Shown: in pieces, positions 27,717 through 37,289 of the stretch
Layout: every line of letters begins with the position of its first letter
How positions within the stretch are numbered: position 1 is the first letter of the stretch
Origin: Rhizobium sp. EC-SD404
GTDB lineage: Bacteria > Pseudomonadota > Alphaproteobacteria > Rhizobiales > Rhizobiaceae
DNA: 64,000 nucleotides
Assembly: GCF_902498825.1 (NCBI RefSeq)
Contig: NZ_LR701459.1
Location: forward strand, 2,338,414-2,402,413
Direction of reading: 5' to 3'
The notes under the pieces: generated by a model
The model's database searches: none
The model's input: only the letters and a program-made list of their open reading frames with translations
Told to the model about the DNA's origin: nothing
Position numbers and translations under genes: made by a program

Positions 27717-28445
27717 ATGCGAAAGAAACCCTTTATCTCCTGTCATAAGCTGGTTGAGTACTGTTATGCGTCCTCAACTAAGCGAAATACGATTATTGAG
27801 AACCTATTAAAACCCAAGGTTTATCTCTTCGACACGTGCTATCCGGCTATAGAAGCAGCGACGCTCGATATGCTCCAGAGCGACCCAAGAAGCGACCAGC
27901 GACTGCTTGAACTCGATGCGTCGCTGATGTTGCGTCGCCCGAGTACGGATCATGAAGAGGCCAGGATTTTAGGTGCGCATGATGCTATCGAGTTTGCGAG
28001 GTTAATGAAGTGGCCAGCGCTGTCCGATACTTCACTCGCTCGTTTGGATAGTACTATTCGTGAAGTAAGCATTGCCGGTCTTATGGTGAGAATGGGGGCT
28101 TACAGCGTCCTGACTCGTAGTCGGCACGGCCAAAGCGGTAATCAGATCGGTATCTTGAAGCCCTATATCGGCAAAACATTCAGCCTGTTTCACACAGGTG
28201 ATACAAACCGAGCAGCACTCTACGCTGCTTTGCTACACCTGATTGCAGAACGGCATTTGAATCACTTAGGCACAGCAGCGCTGGATCTGTGCTGGGTCGG
28301 CGATATTTTTAGCCAACGCAGCCTTTCTGCGCCAAAAAGCTTCCTCCAAAGAAGAAAACTCTTGGAGGCGGCGGCTCTTGAAATAGTCGATAGATGGCCG
28401 TCCGTGGCCGCGCGCTTAAGCAAGAGTGCGAGAGAAGCTGCCTGA
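27717..28445 (+). CDS. Hypothetical protein, compositionally atypical orphan
   Basis: Unrecognised 242-residue soluble protein with no signal peptide, membrane helix or known catalytic motif. AAAGGA 7 bases before the ATG at 27717 supports this start; the longer reading from 27588 has no ribosome site. Codon use differs from the neighbours, with repeated TTA, CTA, ATA and AAA codons that are rare in this window. That suggests acquisition by transfer. The chain opens MRKKPFISCHKLVEYCYAS, holds a repeated basic-hydrophobic pattern, and has conserved-looking blocks such as LGAHDAIEFARLMKWP and IGILKPYIGKTFSL. I have seen similar anonymous proteins in scattered bacteria but cannot name a function. 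It is flanked by hairpins on both sides and stands alone between nrdJ and an SDR gene. Confidence 0.75.
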   Translation: MRKKPFISCHKLVEYCYASSTKRNTIIENLLKPKVYLFDTCYPAIEAATLDMLQSDPRSDQRLLELDASLMLRRPSTDHEEARILGAHDAIEFARLMKWPALSDTSLARLDSTIREVSIAGLMVRMGAYSVLTRSRHGQSGNQIGILKPYIGKTFSLFHTGDTNRAALYAALLHLIAERHLNHLGTAALDLCWVGDIFSQRSLSAPKSFLQRRKLLEAAALEIVDRWPSVAARLSKSAREAA

Positions 28446-28457
28446 ACTAAGTAGTAA

Positions 28458-28493
28458 AAAGTGGGTCTTGGGCTTTTGACCTAGGCCCACTTT
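28458..28493 (+). terminator. Probable terminator of the orphan gene
   Basis: AAAGTGGGTCTTGGGC pairs with GACCTAGGCCCACTTT over most of its length around a short T-rich loop. It starts 12 bp after the stop. Confidence 0.7.
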
Positions 28494-28637
28494 GACCGGC
28501 TCATGCGGCAACTTATGTAAACATCTCGCAGGGGGAAGCCGTGGGTCGTCATGCCCATTCCCTTCCTCGCCGCCACCCCAACCTTGCCCTAAATCCCTGC
28601 CAAAGCGACATCCACCCCCCACCCAAAAAGGCCCCAC

Positions 28638-29549
28638 ATGAGCAAACGCATTGTCTTCACCGGCGGAAGCGGCAAGGCCGGGCGCCATGCGGTCGCCTAT
28701 CTCAAGGCGCAGGGCCACGCGATCCTCAATCTCGATCTGAAGCCGATCGACATCGAGGGCGTCAACTCGCTGACAACCGATCTTACGGACAGCGGCCAGG
28801 TCTTCAATGCGCTTTCGATGCATTTCGGGTTTGAGGGCTTCGAGACCGGCAAGGGGCCGGCACCTGTCGATGCCGTCGTGCATTTCGCGGCCATTCCCCG
28901 GGTGCTGCTCCAGCCGGACAACGAGACGTTCAAGGCGAACGTCACCTCGACCTACAATGTCATCGAGGCGGCGACCAAGCTCGGCATTCGCAAGATCATT
29001 GTCGCGTCCAGCGAGACCACCTATGGCGTCTGCTTTGCAGAGGGCGACAAGGATTATAAGCGGTTTCCGCTCGAAGAAGACTACGACATCGACCCCATGG
29101 ACAGCTACGGCCTATCCAAGCTGGTCAATGAAAAGACAGGAAAAGCCTTCGCCGAACGCACGGGCGCAGACATCTATGCCCTGCGCATCGGCAATGTGAT
29201 CGAACCGGAAGACTACGCCCGCTTCCCGGCATTCCTCGCCAATCCGCCGTCGCGCAAGCGCAATGCCTGGAGCTACATCGACGCGCGCGATCTCGGCCAG
29301 ATCGTCGATCTCTGTATCGGCAAGGATGGTCTCGGCTTCCAGGTGTTCAACGCCGTCAACGACGAGATCACAGCCAACGAACCGAGCGCGGAATTCCTCG
29401 CCAAATGGGCGCCGAACACGCCCATCACGCGGTCCATGGATGCATTCGAAGCGCCCATTTCAAACCGCAAAATCCGGGAGGTTCTCGGGTTCAAAGAACA
29501 GCACAACTGGCGTCAATATGTGCCTGGTGCCGAGCGCAAAACACAGTAA
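28638..29549 (+). CDS. NAD-dependent epimerase/dehydratase (extended SDR)
   Basis: Protein of 303 residues. The NAD-binding loop FTGGSGKAGRH is near residue 8 and HFAAIPR is near residue 82. The active-site YGLSK (YxxxK) is about residue 158. A C-terminal substrate domain includes NAWSYIDARDLGQ. This arrangement is that of extended SDR proteins acting on nucleotide sugars or sugar acids, such as uronate dehydrogenases. The absence of sugar-nucleotide synthesis genes nearby leaves the substrate open. It is convergent with the zinc alcohol dehydrogenase and separated from it by a hairpin. Confidence 0.87.
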   Translation: MSKRIVFTGGSGKAGRHAVAYLKAQGHAILNLDLKPIDIEGVNSLTTDLTDSGQVFNALSMHFGFEGFETGKGPAPVDAVVHFAAIPRVLLQPDNETFKANVTSTYNVIEAATKLGIRKIIVASSETTYGVCFAEGDKDYKRFPLEEDYDIDPMDSYGLSKLVNEKTGKAFAERTGADIYALRIGNVIEPEDYARFPAFLANPPSRKRNAWSYIDARDLGQIVDLCIGKDGLGFQVFNAVNDEITANEPSAEFLAKWAPNTPITRSMDAFEAPISNRKIREVLGFKEQHNWRQYVPGAERKTQ

Positions 29550-29570
29550 ATCCGCTCCGAGATTACCGCA

Positions 29571-29610
29571 GATCGCAGATGGAAGCCGGGCTGCGGTTCC
29601 ACCTGCGATC
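29571..29610. terminator. Hairpin between convergent epimerase and zinc alcohol dehydrogenase
   Basis: GATCGCAGATGGAA pairs with TTCCACCTGCGATC (14 bp, one mismatch or wobble) around a GC-rich loop. It sits between two stop codons. A T-tract is missing, so function as a terminator is inferred from position. Confidence 0.6.
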
Positions 29611-29644
29611 CATCGGGCCGAACGACGCGAAGGCCTGAACGGCC

Positions 29645-30817
29645 TTACGGCCGCATCACCACCTTCACGCAACCGTCCGTCTTGTCCCGGAACGCCTTGT
29701 ACATGTCCGGGCCTTCTTCCAGCGATGCGTGGTGGGTGATGACGAAGCTCGGGTCGATCTCGCCGTCCACCACCTTCTGCAGGAGCGGCTCGAGATAGCG
29801 GTGCGTGTGGGTCTGGCCCATCTTGAAGGTCAACGCCTTGTTCATCGCCGCGCCGAAGGGCAGATGGTCGATCATTCCGACATACACACCGGGAACCGAG
29901 ATCGTGCCGCCTTTGCGGCATGAATAGATCGCCTCACGCAGCACATGCGGCCGGTCAGTGCCGAGCATCAGCGCGGCCTTGGCCTTGTCCAGCATGGAAT
30001 CGGCGCTGGCACCCGCGTCCGCTTCGGTCCCGACGCAATCGATGCATCGATCGGGTCCGCGCCCGCCGGTCATTTCCATCAGCGCGTCGTAGATATTCAC
30101 ATCCTTGAAGTCGAGCGTTTCGGCCCGTCCGTGGCTGCGCGCCATCTCCAGGCGTTCCGGCACCGTGTCGATCGCGATGACCCGCCCGGCGCCCAGCATC
30201 CACGCACTCTGGATGGCGAACTGGCCGACAGGGCCGCAGCCCCAGATGGCGACCGTGTCGCCCTCCTCGATCTCGGCATTCTCGGCGGCCATGTAGCCGG
30301 TCGGGAAAATGTCGGAGAGGAACAGCACCTGGTCGTCCGGCAGGCCGTCCGGCACCTTGATCGGTCCGACATCGGCATAGGGCACGCGCAGATATTCCGC
30401 CTGCCCGCCGGAGTAGCCGCCGAGCATGTGCGAGTAGCCGAAGAGACCTGAGGGCGAATGGCCCATGGCCTTGATCGCCATCTCTGCATTGCGGTTGGAT
30501 CGATCACAGAGCGAGAACAGCTGCTTCTTGCAAAAATCACATTGCCCGCAGGCCATGTTGAAAGGCACGACGACCCGATCGCCCACCTGGAACTTCTTGA
30601 CCGACCGGCCGACCTCGATCACCTCGCCCATGGTCTCGTGGCCCAGCACGTCGCCTGATTCCATGGTCGGCATGTAGCCGTCCATCAGGTGCAGGTCCGA
30701 TCCACAGATCGCGCAGGACGTCACCTTGATGATGATGTCGCCATCGTCTTCGATCGTCGGATCGTCAACCGAATCGCAGCGAATGTCGCCCTTTCCGTGC
30801 CAGCACAGTGCCTTCAT
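29645..30817 (-). CDS. Zinc-dependent alcohol dehydrogenase (formaldehyde dehydrogenase-like)
   Basis: Medium-chain zinc dehydrogenase of 390 residues. The catalytic site includes [13 protein letters not shown] and GHETMGEV. The structural zinc lobe is [15 protein letters not shown]. The Rossmann motif is GCGPVGQFA, followed by DTVPERLE, an acidic residue typical of NAD preference. A long insert around [12 protein letters not shown] resembles the glutathione-independent formaldehyde dehydrogenase and threonine-dehydrogenase-like subgroup. The start at 30817 has AAGGGA upstream; an extension to 30949 would not encode a conserved N-terminus. No partner gene is adjacent. This is the second formaldehyde- or alcohol-active candidate in the window, after adhC. 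Confidence 0.88.
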   Translation of the reverse strand: MKALCWHGKGDIRCDSVDDPTIEDDGDIIIKVTSCAICGSDLHLMDGYMPTMESGDVLGHETMGEVIEVGRSVKKFQVGDRVVVPFNMACGQCDFCKKQLFSLCDRSNRNAEMAIKAMGHSPSGLFGYSHMLGGYSGGQAEYLRVPYADVGPIKVPDGLPDDQVLFLSDIFPTGYMAAENAEIEEGDTVAIWGCGPVGQFAIQSAWMLGAGRVIAIDTVPERLEMARSHGRAETLDFKDVNIYDALMEMTGGRGPDRCIDCVGTEADAGASADSMLDKAKAALMLGTDRPHVLREAIYSCRKGGTISVPGVYVGMIDHLPFGAAMNKALTFKMGQTHTHRYLEPLLQKVVDGEIDPSFVITHHASLEEGPDMYKAFRDKTDGCVKVVMRP

Positions 30818-31029
30818 CTGAACGTCCCTTCCTATCCATTGCTGGGCTCCGAACAGGGCGATGCGGGCGATGTTCCATCCCCTCGACGGTCGGCGGGGAT
30901 GCGGGATCGTCCATCCCCCGAAAGATCCCTGCGTTGCGGGGCTCTCCACGCATTTTCATTGAGCCGTTAATCCCCGGGCAAGCGCGGCGGGCGACACTCG
31001 CATCCTTCCATTGCTTGGCGAGGTGCGAC

Positions 31030-31722
31030 ATGGCGCGGCAAACATTCGGCAAAAGACGCAGGTCCGTGAAGCGATCGCTCGGAGGCCAGATTCTCGCCAG
31101 GCTCCGCCAGAGCATGCAGCTCGCCATTGTTGCGCTCGCCGTCGTCGGCGGCCATCATTTGCTGTCCAGCGAGACCGGCGAGCAGATCGTCGACACGGGC
31201 GAGCGTCTTGTCACCGAACTCGTGACGAAACCGGCCAGCGAGATCATCGAAGATGTCGCAGGCTTCAGTAGGTCTGGGCCAACGCCGCCGATGCCTATCC
31301 CTTCGGTCGACCGGCAGGCGACGACCGCGGCCATCGACAGGGACGGCGTTCGTCCCCCTGCCCCAATTGCAGCGCCGGTTCGCCTCGCCATGTGCGGTTC
31401 GGGCGCCCGCATCAATTGCGTGGTCGATGGCGACACGATCTGGCTTGCCGGCGAGAACATCCGCATCGCGGATATCGACACGCCGGAAATCTTCAGCCCG
31501 CAATGCGCCGCCGAGCGCGAACGTGGCGAGCGCGCCGCCCGGCGCCTGCACCAGCTCGTCAATGCCGGCCCGATCGAGTTGCGCAGAGGACTTCGCGACG
31601 AGGATCGCTACGGCCGCAAGCTGCGTACGCTGCATCGCGACGGCCGTTCGCTGGGCGATATCCTCGTCGCCGAAAGTCTAGCCCGCAAATGGGATGGCGC
31701 GCGGCGCGGCTGGTGCGCCTGA
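31030..31722 (+). CDS. Membrane-anchored thermonuclease (SNase-fold) family protein
   Basis: 230-residue protein. A basic N-terminus (RQTFGKRRRSVKR) precedes one hydrophobic helix at about residues 28-45, so the nuclease domain is probably periplasmic. After a low-complexity linker rich in Pro and Ala, the C-terminal 100 residues match the staphylococcal nuclease fold. CVVDGDTIWLAG starts near 130, IRIADIDTPE carries the first catalytic Arg, and EDRYGRKLR carries the second. The fold usually degrades nucleic acids with calcium, although many anchored members have unknown roles. GAGG lies 6 bases before the ATG at 31030. It is convergent with rplQ. Confidence 0.86.
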   Translation: MARQTFGKRRRSVKRSLGGQILARLRQSMQLAIVALAVVGGHHLLSSETGEQIVDTGERLVTELVTKPASEIIEDVAGFSRSGPTPPMPIPSVDRQATTAAIDRDGVRPPAPIAAPVRLAMCGSGARINCVVDGDTIWLAGENIRIADIDTPEIFSPQCAAERERGERAARRLHQLVNAGPIELRRGLRDEDRYGRKLRTLHRDGRSLGDILVAESLARKWDGARRGWCA

Positions 31723-31763
31723 CCAGCGCCTGAATCAAACCTGACTGCAGTTGCTCAAAGAAA

Positions 31764-31792
31764 AACCCCGCCCTTCGATGAAGGACGGGGTT
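31764..31792. terminator. Terminator at the end of the ribosomal operon (and of the nuclease gene)
   Basis: AACCCCGCCCTTC pairs with GAAGGACGGGGTT (one mismatch) around GAT. On the minus strand the stem is followed by TTTTTCTTT, a good U-tract for transcripts ending after rplQ. Confidence 0.9.
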
Positions 31793-31823
31793 CTTGATAG
31801 TCCGGATAACGGAAGCGGCGTGA

Positions 31824-32249
31824 TTACGCGGCTTCTGCTTCCTTCTCTTCAGCTTCGACGCGGGCGCGGTCTGCTGCGCCCTTTGCGTTGACGTCGCGTT
31901 CTACGAACTCGATGACGGCGAGCGGTGCGTTGTCACCGGCGCGGAAGCCAGCCTTCATGATGCGCAGGTAGCCGCCGTGACGGTCTGCGTAACGCGAAGC
32001 GATCGCATCGAACAGCTTGCGCACCGCATCCTGGTCTCTGATCTGCGAGAGCGCCTGACGGCGCGCATGCAGGTCACCGCGCTTGCCGAGCGTAACGAGC
32101 TTCTCGACGATCGGGCGGATTTCCTTGGCCTTGGGCAGAGTGGTAACGATCTGCTCATGGACGATCAGGGACACGGCCATGTTGGCGAACATCGCCTTGC
32201 GGTGGCTTGCGGTCCGGTTGAGCTTGCGGCCTGCATTGCGATGGCGCAT
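31824..32249 (-). CDS. rplQ: 50S ribosomal protein L17
   Basis: Last gene of the alpha-operon segment. The 141-residue protein begins [20 protein letters not shown], the universal L17 start. It ends in an Ala/Glu-rich tail ([10 protein letters not shown]) of the kind common in alphaproteobacteria. L17 sits near the exit of the 50S polypeptide tunnel. AAGGAG precedes the ATG. It lies 53 bp after rpoA and 31 bp before the hairpin that closes the transcript. Confidence 0.98.
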   Translation of the reverse strand: MRHRNAGRKLNRTASHRKAMFANMAVSLIVHEQIVTTLPKAKEIRPIVEKLVTLGKRGDLHARRQALSQIRDQDAVRKLFDAIASRYADRHGGYLRIMKAGFRAGDNAPLAVIEFVERDVNAKGAADRARVEAEEKEAEAA

Positions 32250-32302
32250 GAGCCTTCTCCTTCAGGGGCGGATGGCACATGGGCTCATCCGCAGTCTAGG
32301 GG

Positions 32303-33313
32303 TTAATACTGGTCTTCGTAGCGCTTGGCGAGATCGTCGATATTTTCCGGCGGCCAGGCGGGCACTTCCATGCCGAGATGCAAGCCCATGGAGGCCAGCA
32401 CTTCCTTGATCTCGTTCAGCGACTTGCGGCCGAAGTTCGGCGTACGGAGCATCTCCGCCTCGGTCTTCTGGATGAGATCGCCGATATAGACGATGTTGTC
32501 GTTCTTCAGGCAGTTCGCCGAACGGACCGAAAGCTCCAATTCGTCGACCTTCTTGAGGAGCGCCGGGTTGAAGGCCAGTTCGGTGACTGCTTCTTCCTCG
32601 GTTTCCTTCTGCGGCTCGTCGAAATTGACGAAGACGCCAAGCTGGTCCTGAATGATGCGAGCGGCGAAAGCCACTGCGTCTTCACCCGTGACCGAACCGT
32701 CGGTTTCGATGGTCATGGTCAGCTTGTCGTAGTCGAGAACCTGGCCCTCACGGGTGTTTTCGACCTTGTACGAAACCTTCTTGACCGGCGAATAGAGGCT
32801 GTCGACCGGGATGAGGCCGATCGGCGCGTCTTCGGCGCGATTGCGGTCGGCAGGCACGTAGCCCTTGCCGTTCGCGACCGTGAACTCCATGCGGATCTCG
32901 GCGCCCTCGTCGAGGGTGCAGATGACATGCTCGGGGTTCAGGATTTCGACGTCGCCGACGGTCTGGATGTCACCAGCCTTTACGACACCTGGGCCCTGCT
33001 TGCGCACGACCATACGCTTGGTCTCGTCGCCATCCATCTTGATGGCGATTTCCTTGATGTTCAGGACGATGTCGGTGACATCTTCGCGAACGCCCGGGAT
33101 CGAGGAGAATTCATGCAGCACGCCGTCGATCTGGACGGCCGTGACGGCAGCGCCGCGCAGCGACGACAGAAGCACGCGGCGAAGCGCGTTGCCGAGGGTG
33201 AGACCGAAGCCACGCTCGAGCGGCTCGGCGACCAGCGTCGCCTTGGTGCGGCCCGAGGAGGAGAACTCCACCTTGTTCGGCTTGATCAGTTCCTGCCAGT
33301 TTTTCTGGATCAT
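32303..33313 (-). CDS. rpoA: RNA polymerase alpha subunit
   Basis: 336-residue subunit that nucleates core polymerase assembly and contacts upstream DNA and activators. The N-terminal dimerisation domain covers about residues 1-230 and includes [19 protein letters not shown] linker rich in acidic residues leads to the C-terminal domain with [19 protein letters not shown] and [12 protein letters not shown]. The start at 33313 ([10 protein letters not shown]) follows AAAGGA; longer readings upstream are not conserved. Its place between rpsK and rplQ is the standard alpha operon. PhoB and other regulators in this window would act on the sigma or alpha parts of this enzyme. Confidence 0.98.
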   Translation of the reverse strand: MIQKNWQELIKPNKVEFSSSGRTKATLVAEPLERGFGLTLGNALRRVLLSSLRGAAVTAVQIDGVLHEFSSIPGVREDVTDIVLNIKEIAIKMDGDETKRMVVRKQGPGVVKAGDIQTVGDVEILNPEHVICTLDEGAEIRMEFTVANGKGYVPADRNRAEDAPIGLIPVDSLYSPVKKVSYKVENTREGQVLDYDKLTMTIETDGSVTGEDAVAFAARIIQDQLGVFVNFDEPQKETEEEAVTELAFNPALLKKVDELELSVRSANCLKNDNIVYIGDLIQKTEAEMLRTPNFGRKSLNEIKEVLASMGLHLGMEVPAWPPENIDDLAKRYEDQY

Positions 33314-33418
33314 GGTTTTTCCTTTCGCATCCCGCCACCATCCAATCGTGACGGGCAAGACGAAGAGCCGCAGAGGACCCGGGCCATCCCGGATCATGCG
33401 GCATCGAAGAAGAGATGC

Positions 33419-33808
33419 TTAGACGCGGCGCTTCTTGCGCGGGCGGCAGCCATTGTGCGGGATCGGCGTCACGTCGCGGATCGACGTGATCGTGAAACCG
33501 GCAGCCTGCAGCGCGCGCAGCGCCGACTCACGACCCGAACCAGGGCCGCAGACTTCGACTTCCAGCGAACGCATGCCGTGCTCCTGCGCCTTCTTGGCGC
33601 AATCTTCCGCAGCCATCTGGGCGGCGAACGGCGTCGACTTGCGCGAGCCCTTGAAGCCTTTCGCACCGGCGGACGACCAGGCAATCGCATTGCCCTGCGC
33701 GTCGGTGATGGTGATCATGGTGTTATTGAACGTCGAGTTCACGTGGGCGACGCCCGACGAGATATTCTTGCGTTCGCGACGGCGAACGCGTCCGGCTTCC
33801 TTGGCCAT
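33419..33808 (-). CDS. rpsK: 30S ribosomal protein S11
   Basis: 129-residue platform protein of the 30S subunit that contacts 16S rRNA near the E site. The chain contains the conserved [22 protein letters not shown], matching bacterial S11, and ends in the basic [19 protein letters not shown] lies 5 bases before the ATG. It follows rpsM by 124 bp and precedes rpoA by 105 bp. These are wide spacers for this block but hold no recognisable terminator. Confidence 0.98.
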   Translation of the reverse strand: MAKEAGRVRRRERKNISSGVAHVNSTFNNTMITITDAQGNAIAWSSAGAKGFKGSRKSTPFAAQMAAEDCAKKAQEHGMRSLEVEVCGPGSGRESALRALQAAGFTITSIRDVTPIPHNGCRPRKKRRV

Positions 33809-33932
33809 GGTATTCCTTTCAGTCGATCTCTACGCCGCCGTAATACCAGCGGCTCCACCTTGGGGACGGGTAACGATCCGGAAAGAGAGAGACGGCACGC
33901 CGCCTCCCCGACCCGGACGCAAAGCCCGAAAC

Positions 33933-34301
33933 TTACTTCTTCTTGCCGGCAATCGCCTTAGCCGGACCCTTGCGGGTGCGGGCATTGGTGTGCGTGCGCT
34001 GGCCGCGGACCGGAAGGCCACGACGGTGACGCAGACCGCGGTAGCAACCGAGGTCCATGAGACGCTTGATGTTCATCGAGGTCTCGCGGCGCAGGTCACC
34101 TTCGACCTGGTAGTCGCGGTCGATCGCTTCGCGGATCGCGAGAACTTCAGCGTCAGAAAGCTGGTTCACGCGGCGCTCTGCCGGAATGTTGTTCTTGGAC
34201 ACGATCTCGGCAGCCAGCTTCGGGCCAATGCCGTGAATGTACTGAAGCGCGATGATCACGCGCTTGTTCGTCGGAATGTTTACGCCTGCAATGCGGGCCA
34301 T
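33933..34301 (-). CDS. rpsM: 30S ribosomal protein S13
   Basis: 122-residue head protein of the 30S subunit that forms intersubunit bridges with L5 and touches P-site tRNA. It begins [15 protein letters not shown] and contains [16 protein letters not shown]. The C-terminal tail [18 protein letters not shown] is the basic tRNA-contacting extension. GGAG is 8 bases before the ATG at 34301; an ATG two codons upstream is less well placed. The 251-bp spacer after adk holds a candidate promoter and no rpmJ gene. Confidence 0.98.
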   Translation of the reverse strand: MARIAGVNIPTNKRVIIALQYIHGIGPKLAAEIVSKNNIPAERRVNQLSDAEVLAIREAIDRDYQVEGDLRRETSMNIKRLMDLGCYRGLRHRRGLPVRGQRTHTNARTRKGPAKAIAGKKK

Positions 34302-34468
34302 ACCCAATTCTCCATGTTGTCCGGAGTGCTCCGGTGCCGGGTAAACCAGCTGTAACGTTTATCCGCGTCCGGTGGAGGCCGGCCCATGCGGATCATGAAC
34401 TTGTCTTCAAAAGGTCAAACGCTCGTCCATCCGGACGAGAGAATCCGACAATCGTGAAGGGATGCGGT

Positions 34469-34497
34469 GCCGTAGTCGAAAACCGCGCCGCCGTCAA
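34469..34497 (-). promoter_or_regulatory. Candidate promoter for rpsM-rpsK-rpoA-rplQ
   Basis: Minus-strand TTGACG and TACGGC are separated by 17 bp in the adk-rpsM spacer, 168 bp before the rpsM start. The -35 is good and the -10 is poor. Confidence 0.3.
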
Positions 34498-34552
34498 CAG
34501 CCCGGCCCGATTCTAGTTTGCAAGAACCGGACCGCGCGCAATGTGTTCTGGA

Positions 34553-35203
34553 TCAGAGGTTAGCGATGATCGCGTCAATCTGCCCGGTCACGTCGTCCAT
34601 CGGCGCCATGCCATCCAGGGACTTCAGCTTCCCCTTGCAATGGTAGTAGCCGATCAGCGGCGAAGTTTCCTTGTAGTAGGCTTGGAGGCGAGTCTGCACC
34701 GTTTCGGCCTTGTCGTCGGGTCGACGCTTGAACTCCGTCGAGCCACACTTGTCGCAGACGCCTTCAGCTTTCGGCTGATGGTTGGTGTCGTGGTAGCCCG
34801 CGCCGCATTTGGCGCAGGTGTAACGGCCCGCTATGCGGTCGACCAGCAGTTCGTCTTCGACCCGCATCTCGATCACGACCGAGAGTTCCAGCCCTTTTGC
34901 CGCCAGCATCTGCTCGACAGCGTCGGCTTGCACCAGGGTGCGCGGATAGCCGTCGAGGATGAAGCCCTTGCGGCAATCGTCCTGATCGATCCGGTCCGAG
35001 ACGATCGCATTCACGATGTCGTCCGATACGAGCTTGCCCGCATCCATCACCGCTTTGGCACGCTTGCCGACGTCAGTCTGTGCGGTGACCGCTGCACGCA
35101 GCATGTCACCAGTGGAAAGTTGGGGAATGCCGTACTTCTCGACCAGCCGTTGAGCTTGTGTCCCCTTGCCCGCACCCGGCGGTCCTAGAAGTATTAATCT
35201 CAT
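34553..35203 (-). CDS. adk: Adenylate kinase (zinc-LID type)
   Basis: 216-residue enzyme interconverting ATP plus AMP with two ADP. The P-loop is GPPGAGKGT (residues 7-15), the AMP-binding region contains GDMLRAAV, and the LID carries four cysteines (C130, C133, C150, C153) spaced as a zinc site. E. coli Adk lacks these cysteines. It overlaps secY by 4 bases (ATGA junction), so translation is probably coupled to SecY. Placement after secY is the common arrangement of the spc operon end. Length is typical of the long-LID form. Confidence 0.97.
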   Translation of the reverse strand: MRLILLGPPGAGKGTQAQRLVEKYGIPQLSTGDMLRAAVTAQTDVGKRAKAVMDAGKLVSDDIVNAIVSDRIDQDDCRKGFILDGYPRTLVQADAVEQMLAAKGLELSVVIEMRVEDELLVDRIAGRYTCAKCGAGYHDTNHQPKAEGVCDKCGSTEFKRRPDDKAETVQTRLQAYYKETSPLIGYYHCKGKLKSLDGMAPMDDVTGQIDAIIANL

Positions 35204-36540
35204 CTTTTGCGCTTGCCTCCCCGCAGCTTGGACTTCTTGATGAGCCCCTCATATTGCTGCGCGATGAGATGCCCCTGAACTTGCGCTACCGTGTCGAGCG
35301 TCACATTGACGACGATCAGCAGCGATGTACCCCCGAGATAGAACGGAACGCCCGTCCGCGCGATTAGAAATTCGGGTAAGAGACAGACGACCACAAGATA
35401 GATAGCACCGATGACCGTAATGCGCGTGAGCACGTAGTCGATGTAGTCGGCGGTGCGTTCACCGGGACGAATCCCCGGAATGAAGCCGCCGTGCTTCTTC
35501 AGGTTGTCGGCCGTGTCCTTCGGATTGAAGACGACAGCCGTGTAGAAGAAGGCGAAGAACACGATCATTGCGGCGTAGAGCAGCATGTAAAGCGGCTGGC
35601 CGTGGCCGAGCGTCGCCAAAATCGTCGTCGCCCAGGGCGGCATCGTCGTCGTGTCGGAGAAGCCCGCAACGGTCGCCGGCAGCAGAAGCAGCGACGATGC
35701 AAAGATCGGCGGGATGACGCCGGCCGTGTTGAGCTTCAGCGGCAGGTGCGACGTATCGCCCTGGAACATCCGGTTACCGACTTGGCGCTTCGGATACTGG
35801 ATCAGAAGACGGCGCTGAGCACGCTCGACGAAGACGATGAGCGCGATGCAGGCGATGGCGATCAGGATGACTGCGATAATGATGCCCGTCGACAGGGCGC
35901 CCGTGCGGCCGAGTTCCAGCGTACCGGCGATCGCCGTCGGCATTGCGGCGACGATGCCCGCGAAAATGATCAGCGAAATGCCGTTGCCGATGCCACGTGC
36001 CGTGATCTGCTCACCGAGCCACATCAGGAACATCGTACCGCCGACCAGCGTGATGACGGTCGAAATGCGGAAGAACCAGCCCGGATCCACGACGATCCCG
36101 GCCCCGGATTCAAGGCCGACGGCGATGCCGTAGGCTTGCAGGGTGCCGAGCAACACGGTGCCGTAGCGCGTGTACTGGTTGATGACCTTGCGGCCCTGCT
36201 CGCCTTCCTTCTTCAGCTGTTCGAGCGACGGTACGACCGACGTCATGAGCTGCATGATGATGGAGGCGGAAATATACGGCATGATGCCGAGTGCGAAGAT
36301 CGCCATGCGTTCGACAGCACCGCCGGCGAACATGTTGAACAGCCCGAGCACGCCGCCCGCCTGCTGCTGGAACGCCTGCGCAAAAGCGTCGGGATCCAGA
36401 CCAGGCAGCGGAATGAACGTGCCGAGCCGATAGACGAGAAGCGCACCAAGCGTGAACCAGATGCGCTTCTTCAAATCCTCGGCCTTGGCAAAGGCTGCGA
36501 AATTGAGATTGGAGGCGAGTTGTTCGGCTGCAGATGCCAT
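35200..36540 (-). CDS. secY: Protein translocase subunit SecY
   Basis: 446-residue channel subunit of the Sec translocon with ten membrane helices. The conserved [17 protein letters not shown] region follows helix 1. The plug and lateral-gate segments are normal: [26 protein letters not shown] and [19 protein letters not shown]. The N-terminus is cytoplasmic. GGAG precedes the ATG. It is 241 bp downstream of rplO, with a hairpin just after rplO, and overlaps adk by 4 bases. It works with SecE, encoded 27 kb upstream at the front of this block, and SecG, not in view. Confidence 0.97.
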   Translation of the reverse strand: MASAAEQLASNLNFAAFAKAEDLKKRIWFTLGALLVYRLGTFIPLPGLDPDAFAQAFQQQAGGVLGLFNMFAGGAVERMAIFALGIMPYISASIIMQLMTSVVPSLEQLKKEGEQGRKVINQYTRYGTVLLGTLQAYGIAVGLESGAGIVVDPGWFFRISTVITLVGGTMFLMWLGEQITARGIGNGISLIIFAGIVAAMPTAIAGTLELGRTGALSTGIIIAVILIAIACIALIVFVERAQRRLLIQYPKRQVGNRMFQGDTSHLPLKLNTAGVIPPIFASSLLLLPATVAGFSDTTTMPPWATTILATLGHGQPLYMLLYAAMIVFFAFFYTAVVFNPKDTADNLKKHGGFIPGIRPGERTADYIDYVLTRITVIGAIYLVVVCLLPEFLIARTGVPFYLGGTSLLIVVNVTLDTVAQVQGHLIAQQYEGLIKKSKLRGGKRKR

Positions 36541-36744
36541 GCAAATCTCCGCATGGTCGGCTTCTTTGAAGACCGCGCCGTAGTGCCGGCTGCGGAAAGC
36601 ACGACCGTTCCACTTGATCGAAAGACCCGTTCAAAGACGTTGCCGGTGCCTCGGGAAGGCTGGCGTTCAGAACCGTCAAGGTCTCCGAGCGTCCCATTTG
36701 CCGCATGGCGCGAGAGCGCTAGTGGCGGTCGTCATATGGGATGA

Positions 36745-36775
36745 TGGCCGCCCGATTGTAAGAACCGGGCGGCCA
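36745..36775 (-). terminator. Hairpin just after rplO (possible attenuator or mRNA 3' stabiliser)
   Basis: GGCCGCCCG and CGGGCGGCC form a perfect 9-bp stem, extended by one T-A pair, around 11 bases. It begins 6 bases after the rplO stop. No U-tract follows, so partial termination or transcript stabilisation is more likely than full termination. Confidence 0.5.
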
Positions 36776-36781
36776 ATCAAA

Positions 36782-37270
36782 TCACTTGGTGTCGGCGTCG
36801 TTTTCAGCAGCGGCGCTCAGGAGCTTCACCGAACCACCAGCCTTTTCGATCTTCTCGATCGCAGACTTGGAGGCACCGGCGACTTCGAGCGTCAGCTTGG
36901 CCTTGAGGTCGCCATCGGACAGGACGCGAACGCCGTCCTTGGAGCGACGGATGATGCCGGCAGCCTTCAGAGCGTCGACATCGACAGTCTTGCCGGCGTC
37001 GAGCTTCTTGGCATCGACTGCGGCCTGGATACGGCCGAGCGAGACGACATTAAAGTCTTTGGCGAAGATGTTCGTGAAGCCGCGCTTCGGCAGGCGACGA
37101 TAGATCGGCATCTGGCCGCCTTCGAAGCCGTTGATGGCGACGCCCGAACGGGACTTCTGACCCTTGACACCACGGCCAGCGGTCTTGCCGCTGCCCGAGC
37201 CGATGCCGCGACCGACGCGCTTGCGCGGCTTGGTGGCGCCATCGACGTCATGCAATTCATTCAGTTTCAT
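36782..37270 (-). CDS. rplO: 50S ribosomal protein L15
   Basis: 162-residue 50S assembly protein. The N-terminal extended arm is [25 protein letters not shown], here split as [18 protein letters not shown], which threads into 23S rRNA. The globular C-terminal domain contains [15 protein letters not shown]. It ends with an acidic tail ([11 protein letters not shown]) typical of alphaproteobacteria. It lies 19 bp after rpmD. The following spacer contains a perfect hairpin before secY. Confidence 0.97.
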   Translation of the reverse strand: MKLNELHDVDGATKPRKRVGRGIGSGSGKTAGRGVKGQKSRSGVAINGFEGGQMPIYRRLPKRGFTNIFAKDFNVVSLGRIQAAVDAKKLDAGKTVDVDALKAAGIIRRSKDGVRVLSDGDLKAKLTLEVAGASKSAIEKIEKAGGSVKLLSAAAENDADTK

Positions 37271-37289
37271 GATCTTCCTGCTCCCCGTC

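Noticed and set aside
34308-34552. Possible rpmJ (L36) gene between adk and rpsM
   Set aside because: No short Arg/Lys/Cys-rich frame of about 40 codons with the L36 pattern is present.
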